Assembly: GCF_050231725.1 (NCBI RefSeq) | Contig: NZ_CP077172.1 | Coordinates: 992,001-1,056,000, forward strand | Direction: 5' to 3' | DNA from: Fusobacterium nucleatum_L | GTDB taxonomy: Bacteria; Fusobacteriota; Fusobacteriia; Fusobacteriales; Fusobacteriaceae | Length of the DNA: 64,000 nt | In this document: positions 26,520 through 34,652 of the stretch, piece after piece | How the letters are laid out: each line of letters begins with the position of its first letter | Position numbering within the stretch: position 1 is the first letter of the stretch | Position numbers and translations under genes: made by a program | Notes under the pieces: generated by a model | Told to the model about the DNA's origin: nothing | The model's database searches: none | Seen by the model: the letters and a program-made list of their open reading frames with translations, nothing else

Positions 26520-27245
26520 ATGAAAAAATTATTAGCAGGATTATTTTTACTAGGTTCAATGTTAGCATTTGCAGCGAGTGAACAAAGAGTTCCTATTGAA
26601 AAAATGGTAGTCGACCAACAAACTTCATTAATATATCTTCAAGGAAAAAATATTCCTTTTACAGGTACAGTTGAAAAGAAATATCCTAGTGGAAAACTTG
26701 AAGCTACACTGGAGTTTAAAGATGGAAAGTTAAATGGAAAAACATTGGTTTATAATGAAAATGGAAAATTAAAAACAGAAGAAAATTACATAAATGGGGC
26801 ATTGCAAGGAATATCAAAATCTTTCTATGATAATGGTTCAATTGAGTTTGAAACTACTTTTAGAAATAATATAAAAGAAGGTGTTGAAAAACATTATTCT
26901 CCTTCAGGAAGAGTGGAAACAGAAATATTATTTAAAAATAATATTGCAAATGGTATTGCAAAACAATATAATCAAGATGGAAAATTAGAATATGAAACTA
27001 TGATAGTTAATGCTAAAAGAGAAGGCTTATCTAAAAAATTTTATCCAAGTGGGAAATTACTAAGTGAAGTAACTTTCAAAAATGATAAAGAAGAAGGACT
27101 TATGAAAGCTTACTTTGAAAGTGGAAAATTACAATTAGAGATTCCTTATAAAAATGGGAAAATAGAAGGAATTGTAAAAAGATTTGATGAAACAGGAAAA
27201 GTAGTTGAGCAAGCAACATTTAAAAATGGAGTAGAAGTAAAATAA
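26520..27245 (+). CDS. Exported MORN-repeat protein (YwqK-like)
   Basis: A 241-residue protein with a cleavable signal peptide, MKKLLAGLFLLGSMLAFAAS, and then about seven repeats of roughly 23 residues of the MORN_2 type (for example YPSGKLEATLEFKDGKLNGK and YESGKLQLEIPYKNGKIEG-like units). Such repeats are abundant in fusobacterial exported proteins and occur in the YwqK antitoxin-like family; a binding role in the envelope is likely but unproven. It ends the gyrA operon, 18 bp after pheT, and is followed by a terminator. Confidence 0.8.
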   Translation: MKKLLAGLFLLGSMLAFAASEQRVPIEKMVVDQQTSLIYLQGKNIPFTGTVEKKYPSGKLEATLEFKDGKLNGKTLVYNENGKLKTEENYINGALQGISKSFYDNGSIEFETTFRNNIKEGVEKHYSPSGRVETEILFKNNIANGIAKQYNQDGKLEYETMIVNAKREGLSKKFYPSGKLLSEVTFKNDKEEGLMKAYFESGKLQLEIPYKNGKIEGIVKRFDETGKVVEQATFKNGVEVK

Positions 27246-27258
27246 AAAACAAAAAATA

Positions 27259-27302
27259 AAACTGCACCTTAAACCTTGAGTTAAAGATTTTTGGTGCAGT
27301 TT
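27259..27302. terminator. Bidirectional terminator
   Basis: AAACTGCACC (27259-27268) and GGTGCAGTTT (27293-27302) pair perfectly between convergent genes, the MORN protein gene and the EamA gene ending at 27304. A- and T-rich runs flank both sides. Confidence 0.8.
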
Positions 27303-27303
27303 A

Positions 27304-28152
27304 TTATTTTTTCTTTTTATTTATTTTTATAGAAAATGCAATATCTACAATTGCACTTAAAAGTATAAGAGTTGACCCTATAACAGTTGTCATTGATGGG
27401 ATTTCTCCCTTTCCTAAATAAACCCAGATAGGATTTAAAACAGGTTCTGCTAAACAAATTATCATAGCTTTTTCCATAGATACTTCTCTTAGCCCTTTAC
27501 CATATAAAGCATAAGATATTCCTGATATAACTATACCTGAGATACTTAAAATAATTATTTCATTAAAATTTAAAGGAGGAGGGCTGTATCTAAATAGAAG
27601 AAGAACTCCATAAAATATTGCTGAAATAATATTAATGAGAGCTACTATTCCTAAAAGATTTCCTTTTTTTACTTTCTGTAAATTATATGAATAGAAAACA
27701 AAGGCAACCCCTATTGTTATTCCGCTTACTATTGCCCACCAATTACCACCATTCATGCTAGTAATTGAATTAAAAATTATTCCTGCAAAAATAAGTAAAA
27801 ATACTATAAATTTCTCAAATTTTATCTCTTTACTTTTATAAAAACCATAACCTATTACATACATAGGAGCTGTATATTGCATTGATATAGCCATAGCTGA
27901 ACTTGAAATTCTTGTTGTTATTGTAATTGCCAGTAAAAATATTGCCATAAATATTCCTCCAAAGAAAATATTCTTCATTGGATAAATTTTTTCTTTAAAT
28001 ATATAGGGCAATAAAAAAATTCCTCCTCCCAAGCTTCTAATTAAACTTATCCAAAGAGGATCAGCATTTACAGCTTTTACTAATAAGCCACTTAAGCTCC
28101 ATATAACTACAGCTGCTATTATTAAAAGATATGCTTTACTATTATTTTTCAT
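27304..28152 (-). CDS. EamA/DMT-family transporter
   Basis: A 282-residue, ten-segment membrane protein. VIWSLSGLLVKAVNADPLWI at the start, SLIRSLGGGIFLLPY, SAMAISMQYTAPMYVIGYGF and the second-half MEKAMIICLAEPVLNPIWVY are EamA repeat signatures. The substrate cannot be told from sequence. It is unrelated in detail to the other two EamA proteins in the window (7163-8026 and 42867-43772). It is preceded by a 108-bp palindromic element. Confidence 0.85.
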   Translation of the reverse strand: MKNNSKAYLLIIAAVVIWSLSGLLVKAVNADPLWISLIRSLGGGIFLLPYIFKEKIYPMKNIFFGGIFMAIFLLAITITTRISSSAMAISMQYTAPMYVIGYGFYKSKEIKFEKFIVFLLIFAGIIFNSITSMNGGNWWAIVSGITIGVAFVFYSYNLQKVKKGNLLGIVALINIISAIFYGVLLLFRYSPPPLNFNEIIILSISGIVISGISYALYGKGLREVSMEKAMIICLAEPVLNPIWVYLGKGEIPSMTTVIGSTLILLSAIVDIAFSIKINKKKK

Positions 28153-28179
28153 TTTGATTATTCCTTTTTATATAAAAAG

Positions 28180-28287
28180 ACTGTTGCATTTTAATAGCTA
28201 AATAAGTTTTTAATTATATAACAAATTAGGGAATTTTTGATTGAGTTTTTTAGAGGTAAAAACTTAAAAATCTAAACATGCAACAGT
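28180..28287. repeat. 108-bp nested palindrome after the pepD-linked transporter gene
   Basis: Outer arms ACTGTTGCAT (28180-28189) and ATGCAACAGT (28278-28287) and inner arms TAAGTTTTTA (28203-28212) and TAAAAACTTA (28257-28266) are both perfect 10-bp pairs. On the minus strand the outer arm is followed by CTTTTTATAT, so it may act as a terminator for the gene ending at 28312. Its size and symmetry also suit a miniature mobile element. Confidence 0.6.
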
Positions 28288-28311
28288 TCTTTCTATTAAC
28301 TTTTAAATATT

Positions 28312-29508
28312 TTATAAGAAGTTTGTTAATATTCCAGCAAATACAACAGACCCTAAAGTTACTGTAGTAAATCCACCTACAAGCATAGTTGGAACCATTG
28401 TATTAGTTAAGAAATCTTTTTCTTCTTCTGTTTTTGCCAAGACATTAATAGCTTCATTAGTTAATAAGAAGTTTACTGGGAAACCTATTAGACAGTTTAA
28501 TGCTATAGCAAAAGACATTTGCCATGTTACTTTTAATATTTTTCCTATAATTATTCCACCTATTGCCATTCCTATAATTCCTAAACCTACTAAAACTAGT
28601 AAAGGTATAATTAAAGCTAAGATTTCTTCCATTGAGCTGTTTACAAGTCCACCCATAACTCCAACTACTGATGCTACAACAAAGAAACCAAAACTATTAG
28701 CTTTTTGTAATGATTTTCTTTCTAAAAGACCTATTTCTCCTCCTATAATTCCATAGAATAAAGCAAATATTGTAGGAGAAATTTTAAATGAAATTCCAAA
28801 ACTATTAAAAATTATTCCTGAAAGCATTGAAGTCAGAATTGCTAACATACCAACAAGACCTAAAAGGAATAAATAAGTAGATGTATCCATGTATTTTTCA
28901 GGTATAGCTGGGATAAGTCTCTTTTTATTTTGTTCTTCTTCAGTTACTGCAGCTTTTAACTCACCTTTTCTAAATAAATCTAATCTTCTTAAAGTTTCAG
29001 ATCTCAATAAACCTGGTAATAAAAAGTAAACTGGAAATTCTTGTAAGGCCAATAAAAGTAAAGCTATCGTTGATAAATGTGGTAATCCTTTTGCAAGCGA
29101 TGTTCTTGACATTTCAAATGCAGCAACGAAACCTCCAGCTATTGGTGGTGCAGCAACAACTGCTGTTTGCCAATCATATATCATACTTCCTATTGGAAGA
29201 ATAACTCCTGCTATACCTGCTATTGCTCCAAGTCCAATTAATACAGTTTTCCATTCTTTCTTTAAAGAATCTAAACTTAATGAACTTCCCATATTAACAA
29301 CTATAACTACCATTATAACATCTGTCATTGCTTCTGAAAAACCAGCCAAATCTATAATTTCTTTTGGTAGATAACCACCCCATACCCCTACTAATAGCAA
29401 AATTAAGAAAACTAAAATTGAAGGGACTATTGCTCTTGTTTTTACAGAGATAAATTCCCCTAGGGCTAAAAATGCCATTAAGATAAAAAATGCTATTGCT
29501 GGATGCAT
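28312..29508 (-). CDS. Multi-pass membrane transporter of uncertain family
   Basis: A 398-residue hydrophobic protein with about ten membrane segments and a central charged loop (LFRKGELKAAVTEEEQNKKR). Recognisable features are the Gly-rich segments WQTAVVAAPPIAGGFVAAFE and PTMLVGGFTTVTLGSVVFAG. The overall layout is like sodium:solute carriers such as GltS, but I do not see the diagnostic GltS motifs. It lies 35 bp after pepD on the same strand, so transport of peptides or of amino acids released by the dipeptidase is a reasonable inference. Confidence 0.45.
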   Translation of the reverse strand: MHPAIAFFILMAFLALGEFISVKTRAIVPSILVFLILLLVGVWGGYLPKEIIDLAGFSEAMTDVIMVVIVVNMGSSLSLDSLKKEWKTVLIGLGAIAGIAGVILPIGSMIYDWQTAVVAAPPIAGGFVAAFEMSRTSLAKGLPHLSTIALLLLALQEFPVYFLLPGLLRSETLRRLDLFRKGELKAAVTEEEQNKKRLIPAIPEKYMDTSTYLFLLGLVGMLAILTSMLSGIIFNSFGISFKISPTIFALFYGIIGGEIGLLERKSLQKANSFGFFVVASVVGVMGGLVNSSMEEILALIIPLLVLVGLGIIGMAIGGIIIGKILKVTWQMSFAIALNCLIGFPVNFLLTNEAINVLAKTEEEKDFLTNTMVPTMLVGGFTTVTLGSVVFAGILTNFL

Positions 29509-29543
29509 AAAACTCCTCCTTATATTTAAAATTATTTTATTGA

Positions 29544-31004
29544 TTAATCTAAGTTTTCAAGAACTTTAGTTAAAAATTTATAAACTTTTTCAGTTGAAGA
29601 TACACTTAATCTCTCATCAGGTGAATGTAAATCCCAAGCATTAGGACCTATTGAAATAGCATCCATATCTCCTTGAATTTTATCTACGAAACAACCACAT
29701 TCTAAACCAGCGTGAACTGCAAGAGTTTTGATTTTTTCTCCAAATATTTCAGAATAAACTTTATTAGCAGTATCTCTAAGATTTGAATGAGGCTTGTAAA
29801 CCCAACTTGGATATGCTGAGAAGCCTCTAAGCTCCCCACCTAAATATTTTCCAATTAATGCAATCTTATTGTAGATATTATCTCTATTTTTCTCAAAAGT
29901 TGCTCTTATTTCTGTAACTAAGTAAACATGATTGTCTTTTATATACACCTCACCTAGATTACATGAACTTTCAACAACATTTAAACTTCCTATCATGCTA
30001 GATATACCATTAGGAGATAAAATTATAGCATCTATAATTTTATCAACACTATTTTTAGAAAGTAAATTTTCAGCTAAATTTTCTTCTGAAATTTCAATTT
30101 TTAAATCTATGGCAGTTTCCTCATAAATTTTCTTAGCTTCATATTCAAAATTCTTTGCTATATCTTTTAGAATATTCACATCTTTTTCTTCTAAAGCTAA
30201 TGTAACATAGCCTTCTCTTGGAATTGCAAGTCTGAAGTTTCCACCTTTTAAATCAGAAATTAGGAAATTTACTTTTTCTCTTAAAAGATTTAAAAGATTA
30301 GCTAGTAAAACATTTGCATTTGCTCTTCCCTTATGTATGTCTTCTCCTGAGTGCCCACCTCTTAAACCAGTTATTTTTATCTTATATCCTTTATAATTAT
30401 CTGTTTTCTTTATATATTCAAGAGGAAATTTTAAGTCCACACCTATTCCACCACAGCTGCCTGCAATTATTTCAGTATCAACAACATGGTCTATATTTAT
30501 TAATCTATTAGTATTAAACCAAGATTTATCAACATTTAATGCTCCACTCATATCTTCTTCTTCGCCTGTAGTTAATATTACATCAACAGGAGGGTGTTTT
30601 AAATTTTTATCTTCAAGTACAGCCATAGCCATAGCAACACCTATACCATCATCTGCTCCTAATGTAGTTCTATTTCCAGTAGATAAAATATCTCCTTCTA
30701 ATACAAGCTTTATAGGATCTTTTCTGAAGTCATGCTTAACTTCGGGCCTTTTTTCACAGACCATATCTATATGTGCTTGTATAGCAATAGGCTTTTGTTT
30801 TTCATATCCAGGACTAGCAGGTTTTCTTATTAAAAGATTATTTTTTTCATCTTGATGAACCTCTAAATTTAAACCTTTAGCCCAATTTAATATAAAGTCA
30901 CTTATTTCTTTTTCAAAAAATGTCTGTCTTGGAATTTTAGATATTTCTAAAAAATGATAAAAAACTCTATGTTTTCTTAAATCTTCAACACTGTTATACC
31001 CCAT
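29544..31004 (-). CDS. pepD: Aminoacyl-histidine dipeptidase (PepD, M20 family)
   Basis: A 486-residue zinc dipeptidase that cleaves Xaa-His and other dipeptides. Metal and catalytic motifs are IAIQAHIDMVCEK, TTLGADDGIGVAMAMAVLED, TTGEEEDMSGALNVD and the C-terminal VHAGLECGCFVDK and LHSPDERLSVSS. The start is ATG 31004, five bases after GGAGG; the longer ORF begins at a TTG with no ribosome site. It sits between a TetR regulator and a transporter, suggesting a regulated dipeptide-use unit, in line with amino-acid fermentation. Confidence 0.92.
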   Translation of the reverse strand: MGYNSVEDLRKHRVFYHFLEISKIPRQTFFEKEISDFILNWAKGLNLEVHQDEKNNLLIRKPASPGYEKQKPIAIQAHIDMVCEKRPEVKHDFRKDPIKLVLEGDILSTGNRTTLGADDGIGVAMAMAVLEDKNLKHPPVDVILTTGEEEDMSGALNVDKSWFNTNRLINIDHVVDTEIIAGSCGGIGVDLKFPLEYIKKTDNYKGYKIKITGLRGGHSGEDIHKGRANANVLLANLLNLLREKVNFLISDLKGGNFRLAIPREGYVTLALEEKDVNILKDIAKNFEYEAKKIYEETAIDLKIEISEENLAENLLSKNSVDKIIDAIILSPNGISSMIGSLNVVESSCNLGEVYIKDNHVYLVTEIRATFEKNRDNIYNKIALIGKYLGGELRGFSAYPSWVYKPHSNLRDTANKVYSEIFGEKIKTLAVHAGLECGCFVDKIQGDMDAISIGPNAWDLHSPDERLSVSSTEKVYKFLTKVLENLD

Positions 31005-31058
31005 TTTTCCTCCTTTTAAAATTTTCAATATAAAATATAAAACTTTATAAATAGAAAT

Positions 31059-31718
31059 TTACATTTCTTTATTTTCTCTTTTTAATAAAAAATTAAAAAT
31101 TTTAAAAAACCTATTTTTATGTTCTTCTAAGGATATTTTTTCTCTTTGTTGTAAAATATTTTCTAAGTAACTTTGGTGAATCCTAACTATAGCTTCCATT
31201 ATATAAGCTGCTTCATCTTCTAAAATACTACCTTCTTTTATCATTTGTTTTATTATAGGAATATCTCTATTATGTATATTAGCTTCTGTGAGAACAGATT
31301 TAGTTATATCAGTTTGTCCTGTAATCTCATCAGGAAATATTTCATAATATTTTTTTATTATTTTTTCAAGTTTATAGCTGTATTTTCCAAAGAATAAAGT
31401 ATGGAAAATTTCAGGGTTTTCAAAAGAATGATGAACAAAAACTTTATAAATTGTTTCATACATTTCTATAGCTTTCATATCAGAGTTGATTCTATTTCTT
31501 AAATCTTTTAAATAAATCTTTAAGTGATCTATTGAGCTATATAAAATAAGCTCTTCTAAATCTTCGAAGTAATTATAAATAGTTGCAGTATTATAGCCTG
31601 CCGTATCTGCAATTTTTTTAATTGATAGATTATCAATACCTTCATTTAAAATTAATTCTTGAGTTGCTTCTATAAAATACATCATAACTCTTCTTTTTTT
31701 TATATCTAACTTATCCAT
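31059..31718 (-). CDS. TetR/AcrR-family transcriptional regulator
   Basis: A 219-residue regulator. The N-terminal HTH is clear: FIEATQELILNEGIDNLSIK then KIADTAGYNTATIYNYFEDL. The C-terminal ligand domain is helical and divergent. It is the first gene of TetR-pepD-transporter, 54 bp upstream of pepD with no terminator between, so it probably controls that operon together with itself. Its promoter carries a 12-bp-arm dyad directly after the -10 box. Confidence 0.9.
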   Translation of the reverse strand: MDKLDIKKRRVMMYFIEATQELILNEGIDNLSIKKIADTAGYNTATIYNYFEDLEELILYSSIDHLKIYLKDLRNRINSDMKAIEMYETIYKVFVHHSFENPEIFHTLFFGKYSYKLEKIIKKYYEIFPDEITGQTDITKSVLTEANIHNRDIPIIKQMIKEGSILEDEAAYIMEAIVRIHQSYLENILQQREKISLEEHKNRFFKIFNFLLKRENKEM

Positions 31719-31747
31719 ACATAACCTCTTCTTTTTTTTATGTTTAC

Positions 31748-31775
31748 ATAAAAAATAATTGTTATTATTTTTTAT
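31748..31775. promoter_or_regulatory. Perfect inverted repeat, candidate TetR operator
   Basis: ATAAAAAATAAT (31748-31759) and ATTATTTTTTAT (31764-31775) are perfect 12-bp arms around TGTT. It starts six bases downstream of the -10 box of the TetR gene promoter, where bound repressor would block initiation. Confidence 0.6.
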
Positions 31776-31781
31776 AACTTG

Positions 31782-31810
31782 ATTATAAAATAACTACAAT
31801 TATTTGTCAA
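31782..31810 (-). promoter_or_regulatory. Consensus promoter of the TetR-pepD unit
   Basis: On the minus strand TTGACA (31805-31810), a 17-bp spacer and TATAAT (31782-31787) match the sigma-70 consensus at all twelve positions, about 64 bp before the start codon. Confidence 0.85.
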
Positions 31811-31894
31811 TTGTTTTTTTGAAAATAATATATATAATAAATAAATATTAAAATTTTGATAACTAAATGATAATTTTTTAGGAAGAATATAAAA

Positions 31895-31919
31895 AGGCTA
31901 TCACCATTGGTGATAGCCT
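31895..31919 (-). terminator. Terminator of the galactose operon
   Basis: AGGCTATCACC (31895-31905) and GGTGATAGCCT (31909-31919), an 11-bp perfect stem with a 3-base loop, followed on the minus strand by TTTTTATATTC. It lies 22 bp after galE. Confidence 0.9.
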
Positions 31920-31941
31920 AAAACTATTATTAAAAATATTT

Positions 31942-32931
31942 TTAATCTTCATATCCATTTGGATGGTTTTTATGCCAGTTCCAAGCAGTTTCAATAATTT
32001 GTTCTAACTTATCAAATTTAGGAACCCATTTTAATGTATCTAAAGCTTTTTTAGATGAAGCTATAAGCCTTGCAGGGTCTCCTGCTCTTCTTGGACTAAC
32101 TTCTGCTGGAATAGGATGTCCTGTAACCTTTCTTGTAACTTCTATAACTTCTTTAACGGAGAAACCTTCTCCATTTCCTAAGTTGAATATTTGACTATCT
32201 CCACCATTTCTCAATCTATTTAAAGCAAGATAATGGGCATCTGCTAAATCCATTACATGGATATAATCTCTTATGCAAGTTCCATCAGGAGTAGGGTAGT
32301 CATCTCCATAGATAGATATTTTTTCTCTTTGTCCTAATGCAACTTGTAAAATCAATGGAATTAAATGTGTTTCACAAGTATGAGCTTCTCCAATTTCTCC
32401 ACTTGGATGTGCACCAGCAACATTGAAATATCTTAAAGCAGTATATTTTAATCCATAGGCATTAGCACACCATTTAAACATTTTTTCAACAGCTAGTTTA
32501 CTTTCTCCATAAGGGTTAGTAGGCTCTGTTCTATCAGTTTCAAGTATAGGTATATTTTCTGCCTCACCATAAGTTGCAGCAGTAGAAGAAAATACTATCT
32601 TATCTACATTATGATTTTTCATAACTTTTAATAGACAAAGAGTACCATAGAAATTATTTTCAAAATATTTTAAAGGTTCACTAACACTTTCTCCAACCAA
32701 AGAGAAGGCAGCAAAATCTATAACCCCATCAATTTGGTATTTTTCAAAAACTCTATTTAAAAATTCTTCATCTTTTAAATCACCAAGTTCTAAATGTGCT
32801 TTTTCATCAACAGCATCAACATGCCCTGTGATTAAACTATCAACTACAACAACATCTTCATTTTTTTCTAATAAATATTTAACAACATGGCTACCAATAT
32901 AGCCTGCTCCTCCACAAACTAATATAGACAT
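31942..32931 (-). CDS. galE: UDP-glucose 4-epimerase
   Basis: A 329-residue short-chain dehydrogenase/reductase-type epimerase interconverting UDP-galactose and UDP-glucose. The NAD loop is CGGAGYIGSHVVKYL (residues 5-19), the catalytic Ser region is FSSTAATYG and the YxxxK pair is in YGESKLAVEK; RYFNVAGAHPSGEIGE and the C-terminal NWHKNHPNGY ending are typical. It overlaps galT by one base in a TAATG junction and ends the galK-galT-galE operon. Confidence 0.96.
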   Translation of the reverse strand: MSILVCGGAGYIGSHVVKYLLEKNEDVVVVDSLITGHVDAVDEKAHLELGDLKDEEFLNRVFEKYQIDGVIDFAAFSLVGESVSEPLKYFENNFYGTLCLLKVMKNHNVDKIVFSSTAATYGEAENIPILETDRTEPTNPYGESKLAVEKMFKWCANAYGLKYTALRYFNVAGAHPSGEIGEAHTCETHLIPLILQVALGQREKISIYGDDYPTPDGTCIRDYIHVMDLADAHYLALNRLRNGGDSQIFNLGNGEGFSVKEVIEVTRKVTGHPIPAEVSPRRAGDPARLIASSKKALDTLKWVPKFDKLEQIIETAWNWHKNHPNGYED

Positions 32932-34460
32932 TAGAATCTACCTCCAATATGATTTATAAATTTAAGAAAAGCATTCTTTCCCTTTTCATCCCTTTTAAAT
33001 ACACCTGCATCTTCAAGAACTTTTGAGAATGTTAAACCAATTTCAACATTTAAAATATTTTCTAAAATTTCATCCACTGATAGATTTTTAATATTAGAAT
33101 ATTTATTTATAAAAGCTTTTAACCAAGTTAAATGTTTTTCAGTATCTTTATCTTCAAAAATTTTCTTTTCAAAATCTTGATCTTTTAAGTATTCTGCAAT
33201 CTTTCTCATTTCAAATTTTAATCTTCCTGGTAAAACTGCAAGTCCCATAACTTCTATTAGCCCAATATTTTCCTTTTTAATATTGTGATGTTCACTATGT
33301 GGGTGGAAGATACCCAAAGGATTGGCTTCATCAGTTCTATTATTTCTTAGAACTAAATCAATTTCAAAATAATCTCCTCTTCTTCTAGCAATAGGAGTTA
33401 TAGTATTGTGAGGAGTTGAATTTGTATGTGCAAATATTCCAACTTCTTCATCTGAATACTCTCTCCAAGCTTTTAAAGTTTTATCTGCTAGATCAACTAA
33501 ATCTTTTCTATTTAAAGAAAAAAGTCTTAAAACTGACATAGGCCATTTTACAATTCCAGCTTTTATACTTGGATATTCATTAAAAGTGATTTCTTTTTCA
33601 ATTTCTGACTTAGCCATAGGAAACTCATGATTTCCACCTTGGTAGTGGTCATGGCTTAAAATAGAACCTCCTACTATTGGTAAATCAGCATTAGAACCTA
33701 TAAAATAATGTGGAAATTGATTTATAAAGTCTAAAGTTCTTGAAAAAGTATCTCTATTTATTTTCATTTCTCTATGTTCAGAACAGAATATTATTGCATG
33801 TTCATTATAGTAAACATAAGGAGAATATTGGAAATACCATCTTTCATTATCTAAAGTTAAAGGTATAACTCTATGATTTTGTCTTGCAGGGTGAGTTAAA
33901 GTTCCAGCAAAACCAACGTTTTCATAACATAAAAGACATTTAGGATAATTTACTTGTGGCATATTTTTTTGTCTTTCAATATCCTTTGGATCTTTTTCAG
34001 GTTTAGATAGATTTATAGTGATTTCTAAATCTCCATATTCTGTGGGACTTTTCCAATATAGATTTTTTTCTATTCTTTCAGTTCTGATATAGTTAGTTTT
34101 TTTAGAAAAATTATAGAAAAAATCAGTTGCTAATTTTATATTTTGTTGAGAAAGTTCTTTAAAAGTTTCTATGATTTCTCTTGGAAAAGCAGTGAATTTC
34201 CCCATGATTTCTGTATCAAAAATGTCTCTGTCTGTAACTCCATCTTCTATTATTTTTTGCTCTATTGCATAATCACATATTTTATCTAATATCTCTTGTG
34301 GATATTCTGGTATTTGAGAATCTTCTTTTATATCTTGCCAATCTTTTAAATGTAATAATGCCATCAATTCATTTCTAACAAACATAGCATCATCTTCTGT
34401 TATCAATGAATTTTTAAGAGCATATTTTATAAGTCTATTAATTAAAGAATAAATTTCCAT
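32931..34460 (-). CDS. galT: UTP-hexose-1-phosphate uridylyltransferase, class II GalT
   Basis: A 509-residue galactose-1-phosphate uridylyltransferase of the longer type found in Firmicutes and allies, unrelated in detail to the 350-residue E. coli form. Typical segments are YPKCLLCYENVGFAG, RVIPLTLDNERWYFQYSPY, GGSILSHDHYQGGNHEFPM with the active-site His, FAHTNSTPHNTITPIARRR and IFHPHSEHHNIKKENIGL. It moves UMP between glucose-1-P and galactose-1-P in the Leloir pathway. It is separated from galK by a repeat element. Confidence 0.94.
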   Translation of the reverse strand: MEIYSLINRLIKYALKNSLITEDDAMFVRNELMALLHLKDWQDIKEDSQIPEYPQEILDKICDYAIEQKIIEDGVTDRDIFDTEIMGKFTAFPREIIETFKELSQQNIKLATDFFYNFSKKTNYIRTERIEKNLYWKSPTEYGDLEITINLSKPEKDPKDIERQKNMPQVNYPKCLLCYENVGFAGTLTHPARQNHRVIPLTLDNERWYFQYSPYVYYNEHAIIFCSEHREMKINRDTFSRTLDFINQFPHYFIGSNADLPIVGGSILSHDHYQGGNHEFPMAKSEIEKEITFNEYPSIKAGIVKWPMSVLRLFSLNRKDLVDLADKTLKAWREYSDEEVGIFAHTNSTPHNTITPIARRRGDYFEIDLVLRNNRTDEANPLGIFHPHSEHHNIKKENIGLIEVMGLAVLPGRLKFEMRKIAEYLKDQDFEKKIFEDKDTEKHLTWLKAFINKYSNIKNLSVDEILENILNVEIGLTFSKVLEDAGVFKRDEKGKNAFLKFINHIGGRF

Positions 34461-34500
34461 TATTTCACCTTATTTTCCTTTTCTAAAATATAATGTTACA

Positions 34501-34652
34501 TATAAAATACGAATTACATTCCAGATTTTTTTTATTTTAGATAGGCTACTGCAACGTCCATTAATGTTGAAAGAGCATTTCGGAGCTCTTGAAACACTAA
34601 TGGCTGGCAAGTAGCCAATAAAAAAATCTGGCTAGTAATGAACTATTTTATA
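34501..34652. repeat. Family B element with nested family A hairpin, between galK and galT
   Basis: TATAAAATA (34501-34509) and TATTTTATA (34644-34652) are inverted ends. CCAGATTTTTTT and AAAAAAATCTGG form inner arms, and a 73-bp family A copy fills the centre. The right end overlaps the last sense codon and TAA of galK (34648-34650), so the element abuts the coding region exactly. Confidence 0.75.
34544..34616 (+). repeat. Family A 73-bp hairpin repeat, copy 2
   Basis: Ends GGCTACT and AGTAGCC pair perfectly. By eye about 62 of 73 positions match copy 1. The A-T pair at position 2 in copy 1 is G-C here, a compensatory change. Confidence 0.85.
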
